Shown here piece after piece: positions 33,737-42,818 of a stretch of 64,000 bases of DNA (position 1 is its first letter; the number at the start of each line of letters is the position of its first letter). The DNA is from an uncultured Marvinbryantia sp. GTDB lineage: Bacteria > Bacillota > Clostridia > Lachnospirales > Lachnospiraceae. Made by a program: the position numbers and the translations under genes. The notes beneath the pieces are model-generated. The model had not been told where the DNA came from. It worked only from the letters and a program-made list of their open reading frames with translations, and did no database searches. The stretch lies in the NCBI GenBank assembly GCA_934408725.1, contig CAKRVB010000010.1, positions 8,684 through 72,683 on the forward strand, read 5' to 3'.

Positions 33737-34756
33737 TTATAAAACCGGTGCAGGCATGGGAACTGCTTTTTCCTGCGCTGCGTGTTTCTTTCCATATTTT
33801 TCCGGATCCTTTTTTGCATTTCGGACATACTGTCCGGCATTTTCCAGGACGTGTGCATAAGCAGAATAATGCTGCACCTTATCTGACAGGAAATCCGCTT
33901 CACTTACCTCGCTCCTGTTCACTGACTGCACCAGTTCTGTCATTTCTTCCAGCGGCATGGCATCCTCCTCCGGGAGAAGGATGACTTCATGTTTGGATGA
34001 CGGCAGTACATAATAATCCCCTTTCAGTTCTTTTGCGATCCTATCCTGGATATCCGGATTCATAATACCTCCTGCACCAAACTTCTGGTCCACGTTGGTA
34101 AGGATATACATGGGCACAGGGGATATCTCGCATCCCGGGACCGCCTTAGTCAGGAATTCGCCTATGTTTAAAAACATCATATTCTTTTTTGCGTTTTCCA
34201 TAGCTGCCCTGTGGATCTCTTCTCTTGTCGTTCCCCACTGTTCCATGATTCCGTTCGTGATCTTGATGCTGCTGTTTTTGAATGGATACCCAGCCACTAC
34301 ATAATACTGTGCGAAATCCCCCTGCTGTTCATGCACCACGCCGGACAGCATCTTCTGGTTTTTCTCTGCATCGCAGATATATACCTGAATATTTGGTTTC
34401 ATTTCTGCAAAATCCAGAAAACGCTCCATCGAGATCTGTTCGGTTTCCTTAAGCGCCCCGCAAAAAACTTCCCCCATCTGGAAGCAGATTTTCCGGTAAT
34501 CCTTTTCTCCGAGCATCTCCATATCCTGCATATCTTTTGCTTTCATATGAGCATCTAACAGATCTTCCAAATAGACACACGGTGCAATGGAACTTCCATC
34601 CGCTTTTTTCACCGACAGGCTGATACCGGTCATTTTTCTGTCATTTGCCCGCACTACCGTTCTGGTATCCAGGTCACAGTCCTGATATTTTTCAGGCACA
34701 TATTCTTTGATATGCTGGCAGATATAGGCCAGCAGTTCTTCTTTCTTCTGTTCCAT
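33737..34756 (-). CDS. DUF5688-like protein, copy 1
   Basis: A 339-residue cytoplasmic protein resembling DUF5688, a family expanded in Lachnospiraceae. YYVLPSSKHEVILLPEED in the C-terminal half and FAQYYVVAGYPFKNSSIKI in the middle match the copy encoded just upstream (34799-35827). Function is unknown; the C-terminal signature is usually followed by VNR...LSD and YSAYA-like segments, present here. It lies 42 bp downstream of copy 2 in the same operon, so the two arose by tandem duplication. Confidence 0.65.
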   Translation of the reverse strand: MEQKKEELLAYICQHIKEYVPEKYQDCDLDTRTVVRANDRKMTGISLSVKKADGSSIAPCVYLEDLLDAHMKAKDMQDMEMLGEKDYRKICFQMGEVFCGALKETEQISMERFLDFAEMKPNIQVYICDAEKNQKMLSGVVHEQQGDFAQYYVVAGYPFKNSSIKITNGIMEQWGTTREEIHRAAMENAKKNMMFLNIGEFLTKAVPGCEISPVPMYILTNVDQKFGAGGIMNPDIQDRIAKELKGDYYVLPSSKHEVILLPEEDAMPLEEMTELVQSVNRSEVSEADFLSDKVQHYSAYAHVLENAGQYVRNAKKDPEKYGKKHAAQEKAVPMPAPVL

Positions 34757-34798
34757 TTGTATGTTTCCATCCTTTTCTTTTTCCTTTTTCAGAAAAGC

Positions 34799-35827
34799 TT
34801 ATCCACGTACCATCCCTGTCCGCTGCTTTGCCGTTTTCTCCTGTTCCTTTCCATACTTTTGTGGATCCGCTTTTACTTTTTTCCGGTACTGGCAGGCATT
34901 TTCCAGGGTCTGTGCCGACGCTGAATAATGCTGCACATGGTAGGATAAAAGATCTTCTTCCCCCACCCGTTCATTGGCCATTTTGACTTCCGCTGTCAGA
35001 TCATCCAGATCCGTTTCCGGATTGTCTGACACAATCAGGACTTCATGGATCGATGACGGGAGCACGTAATAGTCCCCTTCCATCTTATCGGATACCAGTT
35101 TCTGGATATCCGGATGTAAAATCATCCCTGCGCCATAACAGCCTTTTTGATTTGTCAGTACCTGCATGCCTCTTTCTCTGTTTTTTTCCAGTTCGTCTTT
35201 TATGCAGGCCCCTTCCATAAATTCTTCCATCGGTACCAGCCGCATTTCCTGTTTCATATTTTCCATCGCTGCTTCCCGCAGTTCCTCTTTTGAAACCTTC
35301 CACCCCTCCAGCATACGGTTTGTAACCTTCAGCATGGTATCTTTCAGAAGAAAATCTGCAAGATAATAATATTGTGCAAAATCTCCCATCCTGTCAGAAA
35401 CCAGTGTTTTCAGCATTTCCCGGTTTCTGTCCGGATCACAGATCCCAGCACGCAGGGCTGGCTTTACGTATGGGAACGAATGGATCTGGCTGGCTTTTGC
35501 AAAATCAAAGTCCGATCTGGTCATTCTGTTTGCTGCATACACAGATGCCATTTCCCGGCAGATCTTCTGGCAGGTCTCTCTGTCCCCGGCAATCTGTTCC
35601 AGATCCCGATACACTGGATATTCATATTCTTCTAAAAAACTTTCCAGAAACAGGCAGGCACTGACATGCTCCATTTCCCCCTTTTCTGAAACGATGACCG
35701 CCGTCCGCTTCACATCATTTTCTTTCAGGATCTCTTCTATCCTGATCCGGTATTTTTCTGTCTGCGGGAGGTAGTCCGGCAGATGCTCTTTCATATATTC
35801 AGCTAATTTTTTCTTCATCTGCTCCAT
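34799..35827 (-). CDS. DUF5688-like protein, copy 2
   Basis: A 342-residue paralogue of the 33737-34756 product: YYVLPSSIHEVLIVSDNPET and FAQYYYLADFLLKDTMLKV line up with it, as do the YSASAQTLENACQYRKKVK and YSAYAHVLENAGQYVRNAK ends. AAGGAG lies eight bases before ATG 35827. The function is unknown. Between MobC/relaxase and the ArdC-like gene it may support establishment in the recipient, but nothing in the sequence proves it. Confidence 0.65.
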   Translation of the reverse strand: MEQMKKKLAEYMKEHLPDYLPQTEKYRIRIEEILKENDVKRTAVIVSEKGEMEHVSACLFLESFLEEYEYPVYRDLEQIAGDRETCQKICREMASVYAANRMTRSDFDFAKASQIHSFPYVKPALRAGICDPDRNREMLKTLVSDRMGDFAQYYYLADFLLKDTMLKVTNRMLEGWKVSKEELREAAMENMKQEMRLVPMEEFMEGACIKDELEKNRERGMQVLTNQKGCYGAGMILHPDIQKLVSDKMEGDYYVLPSSIHEVLIVSDNPETDLDDLTAEVKMANERVGEEDLLSYHVQHYSASAQTLENACQYRKKVKADPQKYGKEQEKTAKQRTGMVRG

Positions 35828-35963
35828 CTGGTTTTCTCCTTCCAGCAGATCTTACGCCTTCATAAAACGTATACATCCGCATCCTGTTCTTTCCTGTATC
35901 CTCCGGTTTACTTTCTTCCAATGTTATGCTTCCGCCCTTTGGCAGCGTCATCTGATAATCCAT
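35799..35963 (-). CDS. 54-residue ICE protein
   Basis: A short basic protein (MDYQMTLPKGGSITLEESK at the start) with GAGAGG seven bases upstream of its ATG. It ends 29 bases inside the following DUF5688-like gene, the same kind of overlap as the other operon genes, which supports real translation. No family is recognised. The rest of 35964-36057 shows nothing identifiable. Confidence 0.5.
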   Translation of the reverse strand: MDYQMTLPKGGSITLEESKPEDTGKNRMRMYTFYEGVRSAGRRKPDGADEEKIS

Positions 35964-36057
35964 CTCTGGTCCTCTCTTTCATTTTTATTTTCTGCGATCT
36001 GTGGTAGTAGGTCTTTTTTCTTTCAAAACGGCAATGGCATCACCTCTCATCTTTCGT

Positions 36058-37491
36058 TTATTCCGTCAGTTTTCTGCTTCTCTCTATCTCTGTCCTTCCC
36101 AGATTCAGTTCCTGATCTTTTTCTGCATCACTCAGGATTTTCAGTTCCTGGTTCAGGTCTTTTTCCGTCATGCGGTATTCCTTCTGCTTTTCTTTTAGAT
36201 TTTTGTAACGGCTCCTCACTTCTTCCAGTGTCCCGTAACGTTCCACCTCGGATAGAAGCTCTTCTGCTTTTTCATATGCTTCCGGCAAGCCTTCCATGTT
36301 TTTCGTAAACCGCTCATATTTTCGCAGTGCCACAAATGCTCCGCTTTTCCGGATTCTGGTGGAGGTGATTCTTTTCTGTTCCGTCAGATACTTCTTTTCC
36401 CTGAAAAGCTCTTCCTTTCGTTCCTGCAGGTCATCCACGGATTCGATATCGTGTTCTACCAGATAACGGATCACATCAGCCAACCTCGTCACTTCCAGTA
36501 TTTCCTTCCGGTTCGCCGCCCAGCTCAGTTTCCTGTACTCTGGTTTCCGGATAAAAAAGGTCTGGTTCCATCTGCGGTAAAACTGTTTCTGGTACTCCGG
36601 CATCTTCCAGCCAGGTGACTTCTGTATCCTGGCACAGATGATGTTTTGCATCTCCCTCCGGCTGCCGTAGGTTGCCATCCGGTAATCCAGTACCTCTCCA
36701 TACTCTTTGTTTTGAATCCGCTCTAGCAGTTCTTCTTTCGTGTATCCCATTCCCAGACGGCTGGTACGGACGGCCTGCTTTCTTCCATCTGGTTTTAATG
36801 ATAAATACTTTCCGCTTCGCACCTGATAGCCATGTTCCCTTAAATAGGAAAGAAATGCTTCGTACGTGTCACTGTATTCTATGGCTTCGTCAATATCATC
36901 CCGGATGATGTCATACCAGCTGTACCCGGCCTGTTCCTTTCCCAGTTTTTTCTGGTCCTGTTCATGCTTCCATTCTCCGTAAGTTTTCCCGGTTTTCTGA
37001 TCTGGTTCCAGAACGGAAAAACCATACTTTTGGCATAACCGGTCCGTGATGGGCTGTATCCGTTTCTCCCAGTCCCCTCTTGGAGAATGGAATTTTTTTC
37101 CTGTTGTTACCCCAACCGAATCAAACGTGATATGCGCATGAAGGTGCCCCGTATCGTTATGGACGGCAATCAGGTACAGATAGTCTTCCCCCAGAAGCTC
37201 TGCGGCAAACTCTTCTGCAAAGGCCAGGCACTGCCCCGGCGTGATCCTTTCATCCGGTGGAAAGGAAATGACATAATGGAAGCCCTGTGTACCGTCTTCT
37301 TTCTCCCAGTACGCTTTGTTCCTCAGCATGCTCCGGTAAGCCATCTCCCATGTATGCCCGGCTGTTCCTCCAATATAAGTTCCCTGCGCTGTTTTCTCCG
37401 GCCTGCAGATATAGCAGAGATTATGTTTCAGATGCCCGGCCCGGTTACCAGATTTACGCTCTTTCAGACGCAGCAGCTTTGTGATTGCCAT
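36058..37491 (-). CDS. Conjugal relaxase, MOBP-type
   Basis: A 477-residue relaxase. The three motifs are present: a catalytic tyrosine region near the N terminus (HLKHNLCYI, residues about 20-28), a central motif, and HNDTGHLHAHI (about residues 113-123), the metal-binding HxH of MobA/VirD2-family relaxases. It nicks oriT and stays bound to the 5' end for transfer. The C-terminal half is helical and basic. The gene overlaps mobC by 38 bases, with AAAAAGGC before the ATG. Confidence 0.9.
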   Translation of the reverse strand: MAITKLLRLKERKSGNRAGHLKHNLCYICRPEKTAQGTYIGGTAGHTWEMAYRSMLRNKAYWEKEDGTQGFHYVISFPPDERITPGQCLAFAEEFAAELLGEDYLYLIAVHNDTGHLHAHITFDSVGVTTGKKFHSPRGDWEKRIQPITDRLCQKYGFSVLEPDQKTGKTYGEWKHEQDQKKLGKEQAGYSWYDIIRDDIDEAIEYSDTYEAFLSYLREHGYQVRSGKYLSLKPDGRKQAVRTSRLGMGYTKEELLERIQNKEYGEVLDYRMATYGSRREMQNIICARIQKSPGWKMPEYQKQFYRRWNQTFFIRKPEYRKLSWAANRKEILEVTRLADVIRYLVEHDIESVDDLQERKEELFREKKYLTEQKRITSTRIRKSGAFVALRKYERFTKNMEGLPEAYEKAEELLSEVERYGTLEEVRSRYKNLKEKQKEYRMTEKDLNQELKILSDAEKDQELNLGRTEIERSRKLTE

Positions 37492-37837
37492 GCCTTTTTC
37501 TCACTAATTTCCGGTATACCTTTTCATAAGAATCATCCAGTCTGTTTAAAAGTCTGCTCAGTGCATCGGTATCTTCCTTCATTACAAATCCTCTTGCATG
37601 GCCTGCCTTTACGATCTGGTTGATATTATTTCCGATTTTCCGGTTCAGGTAGTCAAGCTCCTTTAAGGCATCCAGTATCTCCACCGGCTGTTCCCTTGCT
37701 GTTCCGTTTAAAGCGCAGTTTCGGACATAGGCAGATCTGGTCTGATGGTTTTTCCGGGCAAGTTCATCGATCCGCCGGATTTCCCGTTCGCTGCAGCGGA
37801 CAAGGATCACCCTGTCCTTGTTGTTTTTCTTTCCCAT
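37454..37837 (-). CDS. mobC: Relaxosome accessory protein MobC
   Basis: A 127-residue basic DNA-binding protein. VILVRCSEREIRRIDELARK is a ribbon-helix-helix-like N terminus and LNRKIGNNINQIVKAGHARG is the MobC signature. MobC melts oriT and helps the relaxase. GGGGAG precedes ATG 37837. The candidate oriT (37935-37976) lies 100 bp upstream, a usual arrangement. Confidence 0.9.
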   Translation of the reverse strand: MGKKNNKDRVILVRCSEREIRRIDELARKNHQTRSAYVRNCALNGTAREQPVEILDALKELDYLNRKIGNNINQIVKAGHARGFVMKEDTDALSRLLNRLDDSYEKVYRKLVRKRHGNHKAAASERA

Positions 37838-37934
37838 AATCTTTTTTGTCTCCCCTTTTTTCTATATTTCCCGGTGCCAGTACGCTCATCTTTCTTGCGG
37901 TTTTTCTCTATCAGATAAGTAAATGGCAAGATAC

Positions 37935-37976
37935 GCCTTTGTATATACAAAGGCACCCTGGCAGGGAGTTCCCTGC
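37935..37976. other. Candidate origin of transfer (oriT)
   Basis: The 158-bp gap before mobC holds a perfect 20-bp palindrome, GCCTTTGTAT|ATACAAAGGC (37935-37954), and a second inverted repeat, GCAGGGA-GT-TCCCTGC (37961-37976). TCCCTG|C loosely fits the YATCCTG|Y nick of MOBP relaxases. Site and nick position are inferred. Confidence 0.6.
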
Positions 37977-37995
37977 GACCCCGAATCTGCTCATG

Positions 37996-38916
37996 TTATG
38001 AGGCAAATTCCCATGATCCGCTGTCCAGCCAGTAGATGCCCGTAACCACTGATCCGTCTGATACGGAAAATGTCACTTCGGCTCTTCTGGTGTCCGCATC
38101 AATCTGATAGCCTGTCACGTCTGCATCTGTGGCTGTCTGATTTTTCCTTCCGTACAGGTAGTGGTACAGCTCATACTGAAGCAGGTATTCATTTCCGATA
38201 TAATTCTTCAGCTCTTCCGGGAGATGCCGGATGGAAAATCTGGATGCATCATATGTGTTTTCGGTTTCTTCTGCCTTGCGTTTATCTGTTTCCGGAGCAG
38301 TCCTCTGTGCTTCCGGCACTGGCGTATCTTCTGCTCTTCTGGCCGGTTCCTCTTGTTCGGTTTCCGTCTCTTCCGGTTCTTTTTCCTTTAAGGCAAACAA
38401 ATAGAACTCTGGAAGTTTTGGGAAAAAGGTCACAACGAGTTCTTGGCCTGTCTCACTCCCAAGCTCTGCCAGATACACTTTTGATGCTGCAGAAGATCCG
38501 ATTAGTTCCCCGGTAAACCGGACACTGGATACCGTCAGGTTCTGGTCCTTACAAAAATATGAGAGTGCCGTTACAAATGCACTCTCGCAAAAATTCAATT
38601 TCTTTTTTTCTTTGCCCGTCAGCCCGGATACCCGCATCATCCCGCCAGCCTGTGTTTTCGTTTCTTCTCCAAACACCCATTCAAGTGGAATTGTGTAACT
38701 TTCCGCTTCCGTTTCTGTTAATTTCTGGATATGCACCTGGGCAGGCTTTTTCTCTACCACGGCCGGTTCCTGTCTGGCAAAGAAAACTGCCGCTGCAAGT
38801 GCGGTCAGCATTCCTGCAAAAAACCAGCCATACCGGAATATCGGATGTTCCTGCTGTGTTTCTTCCTTCGCTGGCATCATCCCCTGCTCCTCTTCCAGTC
38901 TTTGCTTCTCTTTCAT
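37996..38916 (-). CDS. Single-pass conjugation membrane protein, 306 residues
   Basis: A 306-residue protein with one transmembrane helix (about residues 29-46) and an outside domain. A low-complexity glutamate/threonine/proline linker (about 180-225) divides two modules, each a helix followed by strands: FCESAFVTALSYFCKDQNLTV..., then YLLQYELYHYLYGRK...DVTGYQI. It resembles the two neighbouring products in design. I do not recognise a named family; a VirB8/TcpC-like scaffold role is possible. GAGGGGAG precedes the ATG. Confidence 0.6.
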   Translation of the reverse strand: MKEKQRLEEEQGMMPAKEETQQEHPIFRYGWFFAGMLTALAAAVFFARQEPAVVEKKPAQVHIQKLTETEAESYTIPLEWVFGEETKTQAGGMMRVSGLTGKEKKKLNFCESAFVTALSYFCKDQNLTVSSVRFTGELIGSSAASKVYLAELGSETGQELVVTFFPKLPEFYLFALKEKEPEETETEQEEPARRAEDTPVPEAQRTAPETDKRKAEETENTYDASRFSIRHLPEELKNYIGNEYLLQYELYHYLYGRKNQTATDADVTGYQIDADTRRAEVTFSVSDGSVVTGIYWLDSGSWEFAS

Positions 38917-38931
38917 GTGGCTCCCCTCATC

Positions 38932-40122
38932 TTAAAGCCCTTCGTAGGAATAGGCTTTTTCTTTTTTGTTATAGGTTCCTTTGATGGTTTTCCCGGTATT
39001 CAATTTGATTTCAAAGGTTGCTTCCTCCTTCTCCACGTCAATCTTATGGCTGCTCATGGTTCCCACAATCTCGCCTGTCAGCTTTTTGGATAATACATAT
39101 TCAAATGCCTTATCGTAAAACTTGTCTTTCCCGCCGCAGTAATCCAGCAGGTTCTGTGACACTTTCAGGATATCAAAGGATGTGGTGACCGTCCTTGTTT
39201 CGCCTCCGGATGCACCGGTGCTTCCGGCTGAACTTCCAGTTGTCCCGGTCGTTATCGTGCCGCTTCCACCAGTGCTTCCAGTTCCAGATGCTCCATACCC
39301 GGATGCATTGCCGTTATCTTCCGGGCTGTCTGTTTCGTTCTCTTTTTCTGTCTCTGCTTCCGGCAGTTCAGAGAAAACATATTTTTTCTCTTTTACAAAG
39401 AACGTGGCAAGCAGTTCCCTTGCCGGGTCTTCATTTAAGTAAATGTAATGATATACTTTATCACTGTCCTGTTCCCCGTCATATGCCCGTTCTTCAAATG
39501 TGATATCGGTCACATCAGAATAACTGCTTCTGGCGGAATCCACATGCAGGGAATCCCCGAACTGCCGGATAAAGTCTTTATCATCAAATAAACCGTTATA
39601 GCTGACCAGGATCTCCGAAGTCACGCCATGCAGTGTGATATCATAGCCATCTGTACCTTCCGTTTCTTCTGTCTCTGTTTCACGGTAGGACAGCATCTGG
39701 TCTGAAAAACTGAAGTTCATAATCACGTCTGCCTTTGGCATGACAAAATTAATCCTTTTCTCCGTTGTCTCCGTATCCAGCACCGAATAGTTGATCCTGC
39801 TTAAGTTCGTATCCTGCATATCCAGATCTTTAAATTCCTTTCCATCTTTTGGGGATACCAGGATCGTCACAAACGTATCTTCCGGTATGGACAGGATCGT
39901 TGCCGTTCCTGCATCTTCTTTTAAATACTCCTGATTGAATGCAAACCCGGCATCACTGCTTTTATACAGGGTCACCTCATGGGACACGGCTTCGGTTTCC
40001 GGTTCCTCTATTGGAATGTCATTCTGATGCTTTTTCACGTTTAAAAAAATCAGGATTGCAAATACCATTACCATAAATACACCGGTAATCACAGCCGGAA
40101 GTTTGCTCTTCTTTTTATACAT
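38932..40122 (-). CDS. Single-pass conjugation membrane protein, 396 residues
   Basis: A 396-residue protein with one transmembrane helix (about residues 8-27) and a large outside part. A glycine/serine/threonine-rich linker (about residues 275-310) precedes a C-terminal module, FDILKVSQNLLDYCGGKDKF...IVGTMSSHKIDV...KGTYN, similar in layout to its neighbours. ATG 40122 is chosen because AAAGGAG is eight bases away. It is probably part of the cell-envelope side of the transfer machine. The family is not recognised. Confidence 0.6.
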   Translation of the reverse strand: MYKKKSKLPAVITGVFMVMVFAILIFLNVKKHQNDIPIEEPETEAVSHEVTLYKSSDAGFAFNQEYLKEDAGTATILSIPEDTFVTILVSPKDGKEFKDLDMQDTNLSRINYSVLDTETTEKRINFVMPKADVIMNFSFSDQMLSYRETETEETEGTDGYDITLHGVTSEILVSYNGLFDDKDFIRQFGDSLHVDSARSSYSDVTDITFEERAYDGEQDSDKVYHYIYLNEDPARELLATFFVKEKKYVFSELPEAETEKENETDSPEDNGNASGYGASGTGSTGGSGTITTGTTGSSAGSTGASGGETRTVTTSFDILKVSQNLLDYCGGKDKFYDKAFEYVLSKKLTGEIVGTMSSHKIDVEKEEATFEIKLNTGKTIKGTYNKKEKAYSYEGL

Positions 40123-40134
40123 ATCCATTCTCCT

Positions 40135-40707
40135 TTAATTTTCTTCCTCAATGCCTTCCGGATAAATCCGGTAGAACTGATACGCTGTATCATACTCACA
40201 GATCAGGTTTTCCTCATGGGTAAATCCATCTTCGGTTTCATAAACCAGTTCTGTCCGGTATCCGCTCTCTCCATAGGGTTCCAGAAACGTTGCGCTGGTT
40301 AAGTGGCACGTCTGGCCTGTGATGCCCTGAAGATATAATTCTGCCGTTGTACGAAAAGCTGCTTCTTTATCTCCAAGAAACTTCTTTGCATACCCTTCTT
40401 TTCCTTCCCGGTAAAGGGGTTCTCTTTTTTCCGCTACTGCCTCGGTTTCAGATAAGCCGCTCCTTTCATCCGGGTCTTCACTTCCACCTGCCGGTGTCTT
40501 GGCAGGTAATCGTTCTGTCTGTCGTGTTTCACTTTCTGTACCATCTGTTTTCTCCGATTCACTTTCCTCATCCGTTTCTGTCTCCTGTACTCTTCTGATT
40601 CTTCCCGCCAGCCCATGGCACGTATCCGTAATAATGCCGGGGATGACAATGGACAGCACCATCACGGTCGCCCATAAAATAATAAAATACCAGTTTCTTT
40701 TTTTCAT
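40135..40707 (-). CDS. Single-pass conjugation membrane protein, 190 residues
   Basis: A 190-residue protein with one N-terminal transmembrane helix (about residues 6-26), a glutamate/serine/threonine-rich linker (about 42-90) and a C-terminal module (AAFRTTAELYLQGITGQTC, then GYRTELVYETEDGFT). The module has the same helix-plus-sheet pattern as the last module of the 306- and 396-residue products. AAGGATG precedes the ATG. Function is not established. Confidence 0.6.
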   Translation of the reverse strand: MKKRNWYFIILWATVMVLSIVIPGIITDTCHGLAGRIRRVQETETDEESESEKTDGTESETRQTERLPAKTPAGGSEDPDERSGLSETEAVAEKREPLYREGKEGYAKKFLGDKEAAFRTTAELYLQGITGQTCHLTSATFLEPYGESGYRTELVYETEDGFTHEENLICEYDTAYQFYRIYPEGIEEEN

Positions 40708-40724
40708 TTTTCTTCATCCTTCTG

Positions 40725-42800
40725 TTATGATCCAAAATACCAGTTCCCGCCGTTTCCGATCTGCACTGCATCTGATCCGGTCACCTTTCCTTTCGTTGAA
40801 CGGAAACAGGTGTATGGGTGGTTGCGTATCCCTTTTTTCAGGCAGTCATGAACCGCTTCTATGACATATCCCGGTACATTTCCGCCCAGCCTGCTTCTCC
40901 AGTAGTTGTCGATACTGTAGCAATACTGCCCGTTCGCTGTCAGCTGCTGCAGGGCATTGGAACCGCAGTAGGACCATCTGGCAGATTCTGTCCTGTTCAT
41001 GGCTGATGTGATGACGGCCAGTGCCCCGTCATAACTGCCATTATCTTCCTGCGCCACAATCGCCCAGATCAGTTCCAGCTGTTCCTGCGTATAAACTGTC
41101 CCGTCCGTCTGGTTTCCGCCACTGCCTTTTTTCGTTTTTCTTACGGTCTGTGTCGTATATCTGCGGATGGAAGTCACCGGCATATAATCTGCCCGGCTGA
41201 TGGTCGGTCCAGGTCCCGGATTGGCAGCTGTGTGACAGGAATCCCCGGAGCACTGCACCACCAGCCCTTTCCCTATATAGATTCCAACGTGTGGCCCGGA
41301 AGACCAGTACACGATATCCCCCGGCTGTGCATCCATGAAGCTGCCAACCATCTGTCCCTGTATGCCCTGTTCTTCTGCAAGTCTTGGCAGCACAATGCCA
41401 AACTTAGAAAACAGGCTCTGGGTAAAACCAGAACAGTCAGCGCCGCTTACAAGGGACGTACCGCCCCAGACATATCCCAGACTGCCAACATACTGCTGTG
41501 CCGCCTTTGCAATCTGCTCTCCCAGTGTGCTGCAGGCTTCTTTCACGGATATTAAAGTGTAGTAACAGCTCCGGTTCTCCTGCGGGGAGATCACTTCCTG
41601 CGCCAGCGGCATATCCGCTTCTCCGATACTTTTTACCAGATCCACAGATGCCTGTGTTTCCAGAAGACTGCTGATCTGGACAAAGCCACGCACATCCCCG
41701 GATTCCACAAAGAGCCATCCGTCATCCACTGTTTCTAAGATGTATACCAGGCATCCGGATGTGCTCCTGCCTACTTCCCTTGCATCTTTTCTGGCATATT
41801 CTAAAATGGATCCACTGTATAAAAAGACGGCATATTCCTTCTGTGCCAGAACTGGCCGTGTCGTTGTATGGGTATAGGTAAAGGCTGCATTATCTGCAGC
41901 CTCACACCACGCTTCCCCATCCGGGAATGCTTCTGTCCCGATTTCAGTTACCAGTTCCTCAGCCATGGTTTTTTCCAGAAGTTCCTCTTTTTTCACAAAT
42001 CCACGGACATTTCCGGATTCCACGTAAGCCCATGTTTCATCCACCTGATCCAGGATATACAGTTTCCCAAAGTAAGGGATTTCCCCTACCTGCTTTGCAT
42101 TTGTACCAATGGATTCATATACTGCGGTGTTTCCCAGTCCGTCTGCAAGTGTACAGTACCATTCTGCTTCCGGGATCTGAGTAAAGCGGAAGTCTTCTGC
42201 ATATTCCATGTTCTCTCCATAGTCTGTCCACGACAAGCTGCAGGATGGAACCTCTGGCAGCCAGGCTGCTTCTGTCTGTGGTTCCGTCTGTCTGGCTGTT
42301 TTGTGCTGTGCTTCTGTTTCTGGTGCATTTTCCTGGCTGCTTCCAGATTCTGCTTTACTTTCTGTTTCCGGCTCCGTAATGATTTCACTATCTGGCTTGT
42401 TTTCTGTTACACCCTCACTTTCTGTCTCTGCCACTGTTTCCATTTCTGTGTCTGTTTCACTTTCCTCTTCTGTCACCGTCTCACTTTCTGTTTCAGGCTC
42501 TGTAATTCTCTCACTCTCCGTCTCAGATTCGGTCATGGTTTCACTCTCTGTGACTGGCTCCGTGGCTGTTTCATTGCTTTCCAGATCTCCCTTCGTGTCC
42601 GGTTCGCTTTTCGCTTCCGTCTCTGTCTGTGTCACTGCTTCTGTATCCTGCACTTCCGTCAGATCTGTATTGCTTTCTGTTTCTTCTTTTTCTGCACACT
42701 CACTTTCGGTTTCCACCACTGGCAGATCTTCCGCCAGTACCGGCTGCATCTCACTCATGCATAAAGCCAGTGCACATATTATCCCGACTGCACGTTTCAT
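40725..42800 (-). CDS. Secreted peptidoglycan hydrolase: SH3b x2, NlpC/P60, SleB-like
   Basis: A 691-residue protein with a signal peptide (residues 1-23), a glutamate/threonine/serine-rich stalk (about 25-175), two bacterial SH3-like domains (WAYVESGNVRGFVKKEELL and WLFVESGDVRGFVQISSLL end each), and an NlpC/P60 domain (about 430-540). The latter has the catalytic cysteine in GADCSGFTQSLF and histidine in GPHVGIYIG. A C-terminal SleB-like hydrolase follows (AIVAQEDNGSYDGALAVITS, with the conserved glutamate). It would cut the cell wall to open a path for the transfer channel. GCGAGG precedes the ATG. Confidence 0.82.
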   Translation of the reverse strand: MKRAVGIICALALCMSEMQPVLAEDLPVVETESECAEKEETESNTDLTEVQDTEAVTQTETEAKSEPDTKGDLESNETATEPVTESETMTESETESERITEPETESETVTEEESETDTEMETVAETESEGVTENKPDSEIITEPETESKAESGSSQENAPETEAQHKTARQTEPQTEAAWLPEVPSCSLSWTDYGENMEYAEDFRFTQIPEAEWYCTLADGLGNTAVYESIGTNAKQVGEIPYFGKLYILDQVDETWAYVESGNVRGFVKKEELLEKTMAEELVTEIGTEAFPDGEAWCEAADNAAFTYTHTTTRPVLAQKEYAVFLYSGSILEYARKDAREVGRSTSGCLVYILETVDDGWLFVESGDVRGFVQISSLLETQASVDLVKSIGEADMPLAQEVISPQENRSCYYTLISVKEACSTLGEQIAKAAQQYVGSLGYVWGGTSLVSGADCSGFTQSLFSKFGIVLPRLAEEQGIQGQMVGSFMDAQPGDIVYWSSGPHVGIYIGKGLVVQCSGDSCHTAANPGPGPTISRADYMPVTSIRRYTTQTVRKTKKGSGGNQTDGTVYTQEQLELIWAIVAQEDNGSYDGALAVITSAMNRTESARWSYCGSNALQQLTANGQYCYSIDNYWRSRLGGNVPGYVIEAVHDCLKKGIRNHPYTCFRSTKGKVTGSDAVQIGNGGNWYFGS

Positions 42801-42818
42801 CTTTTTCCTCGCTTTTCC

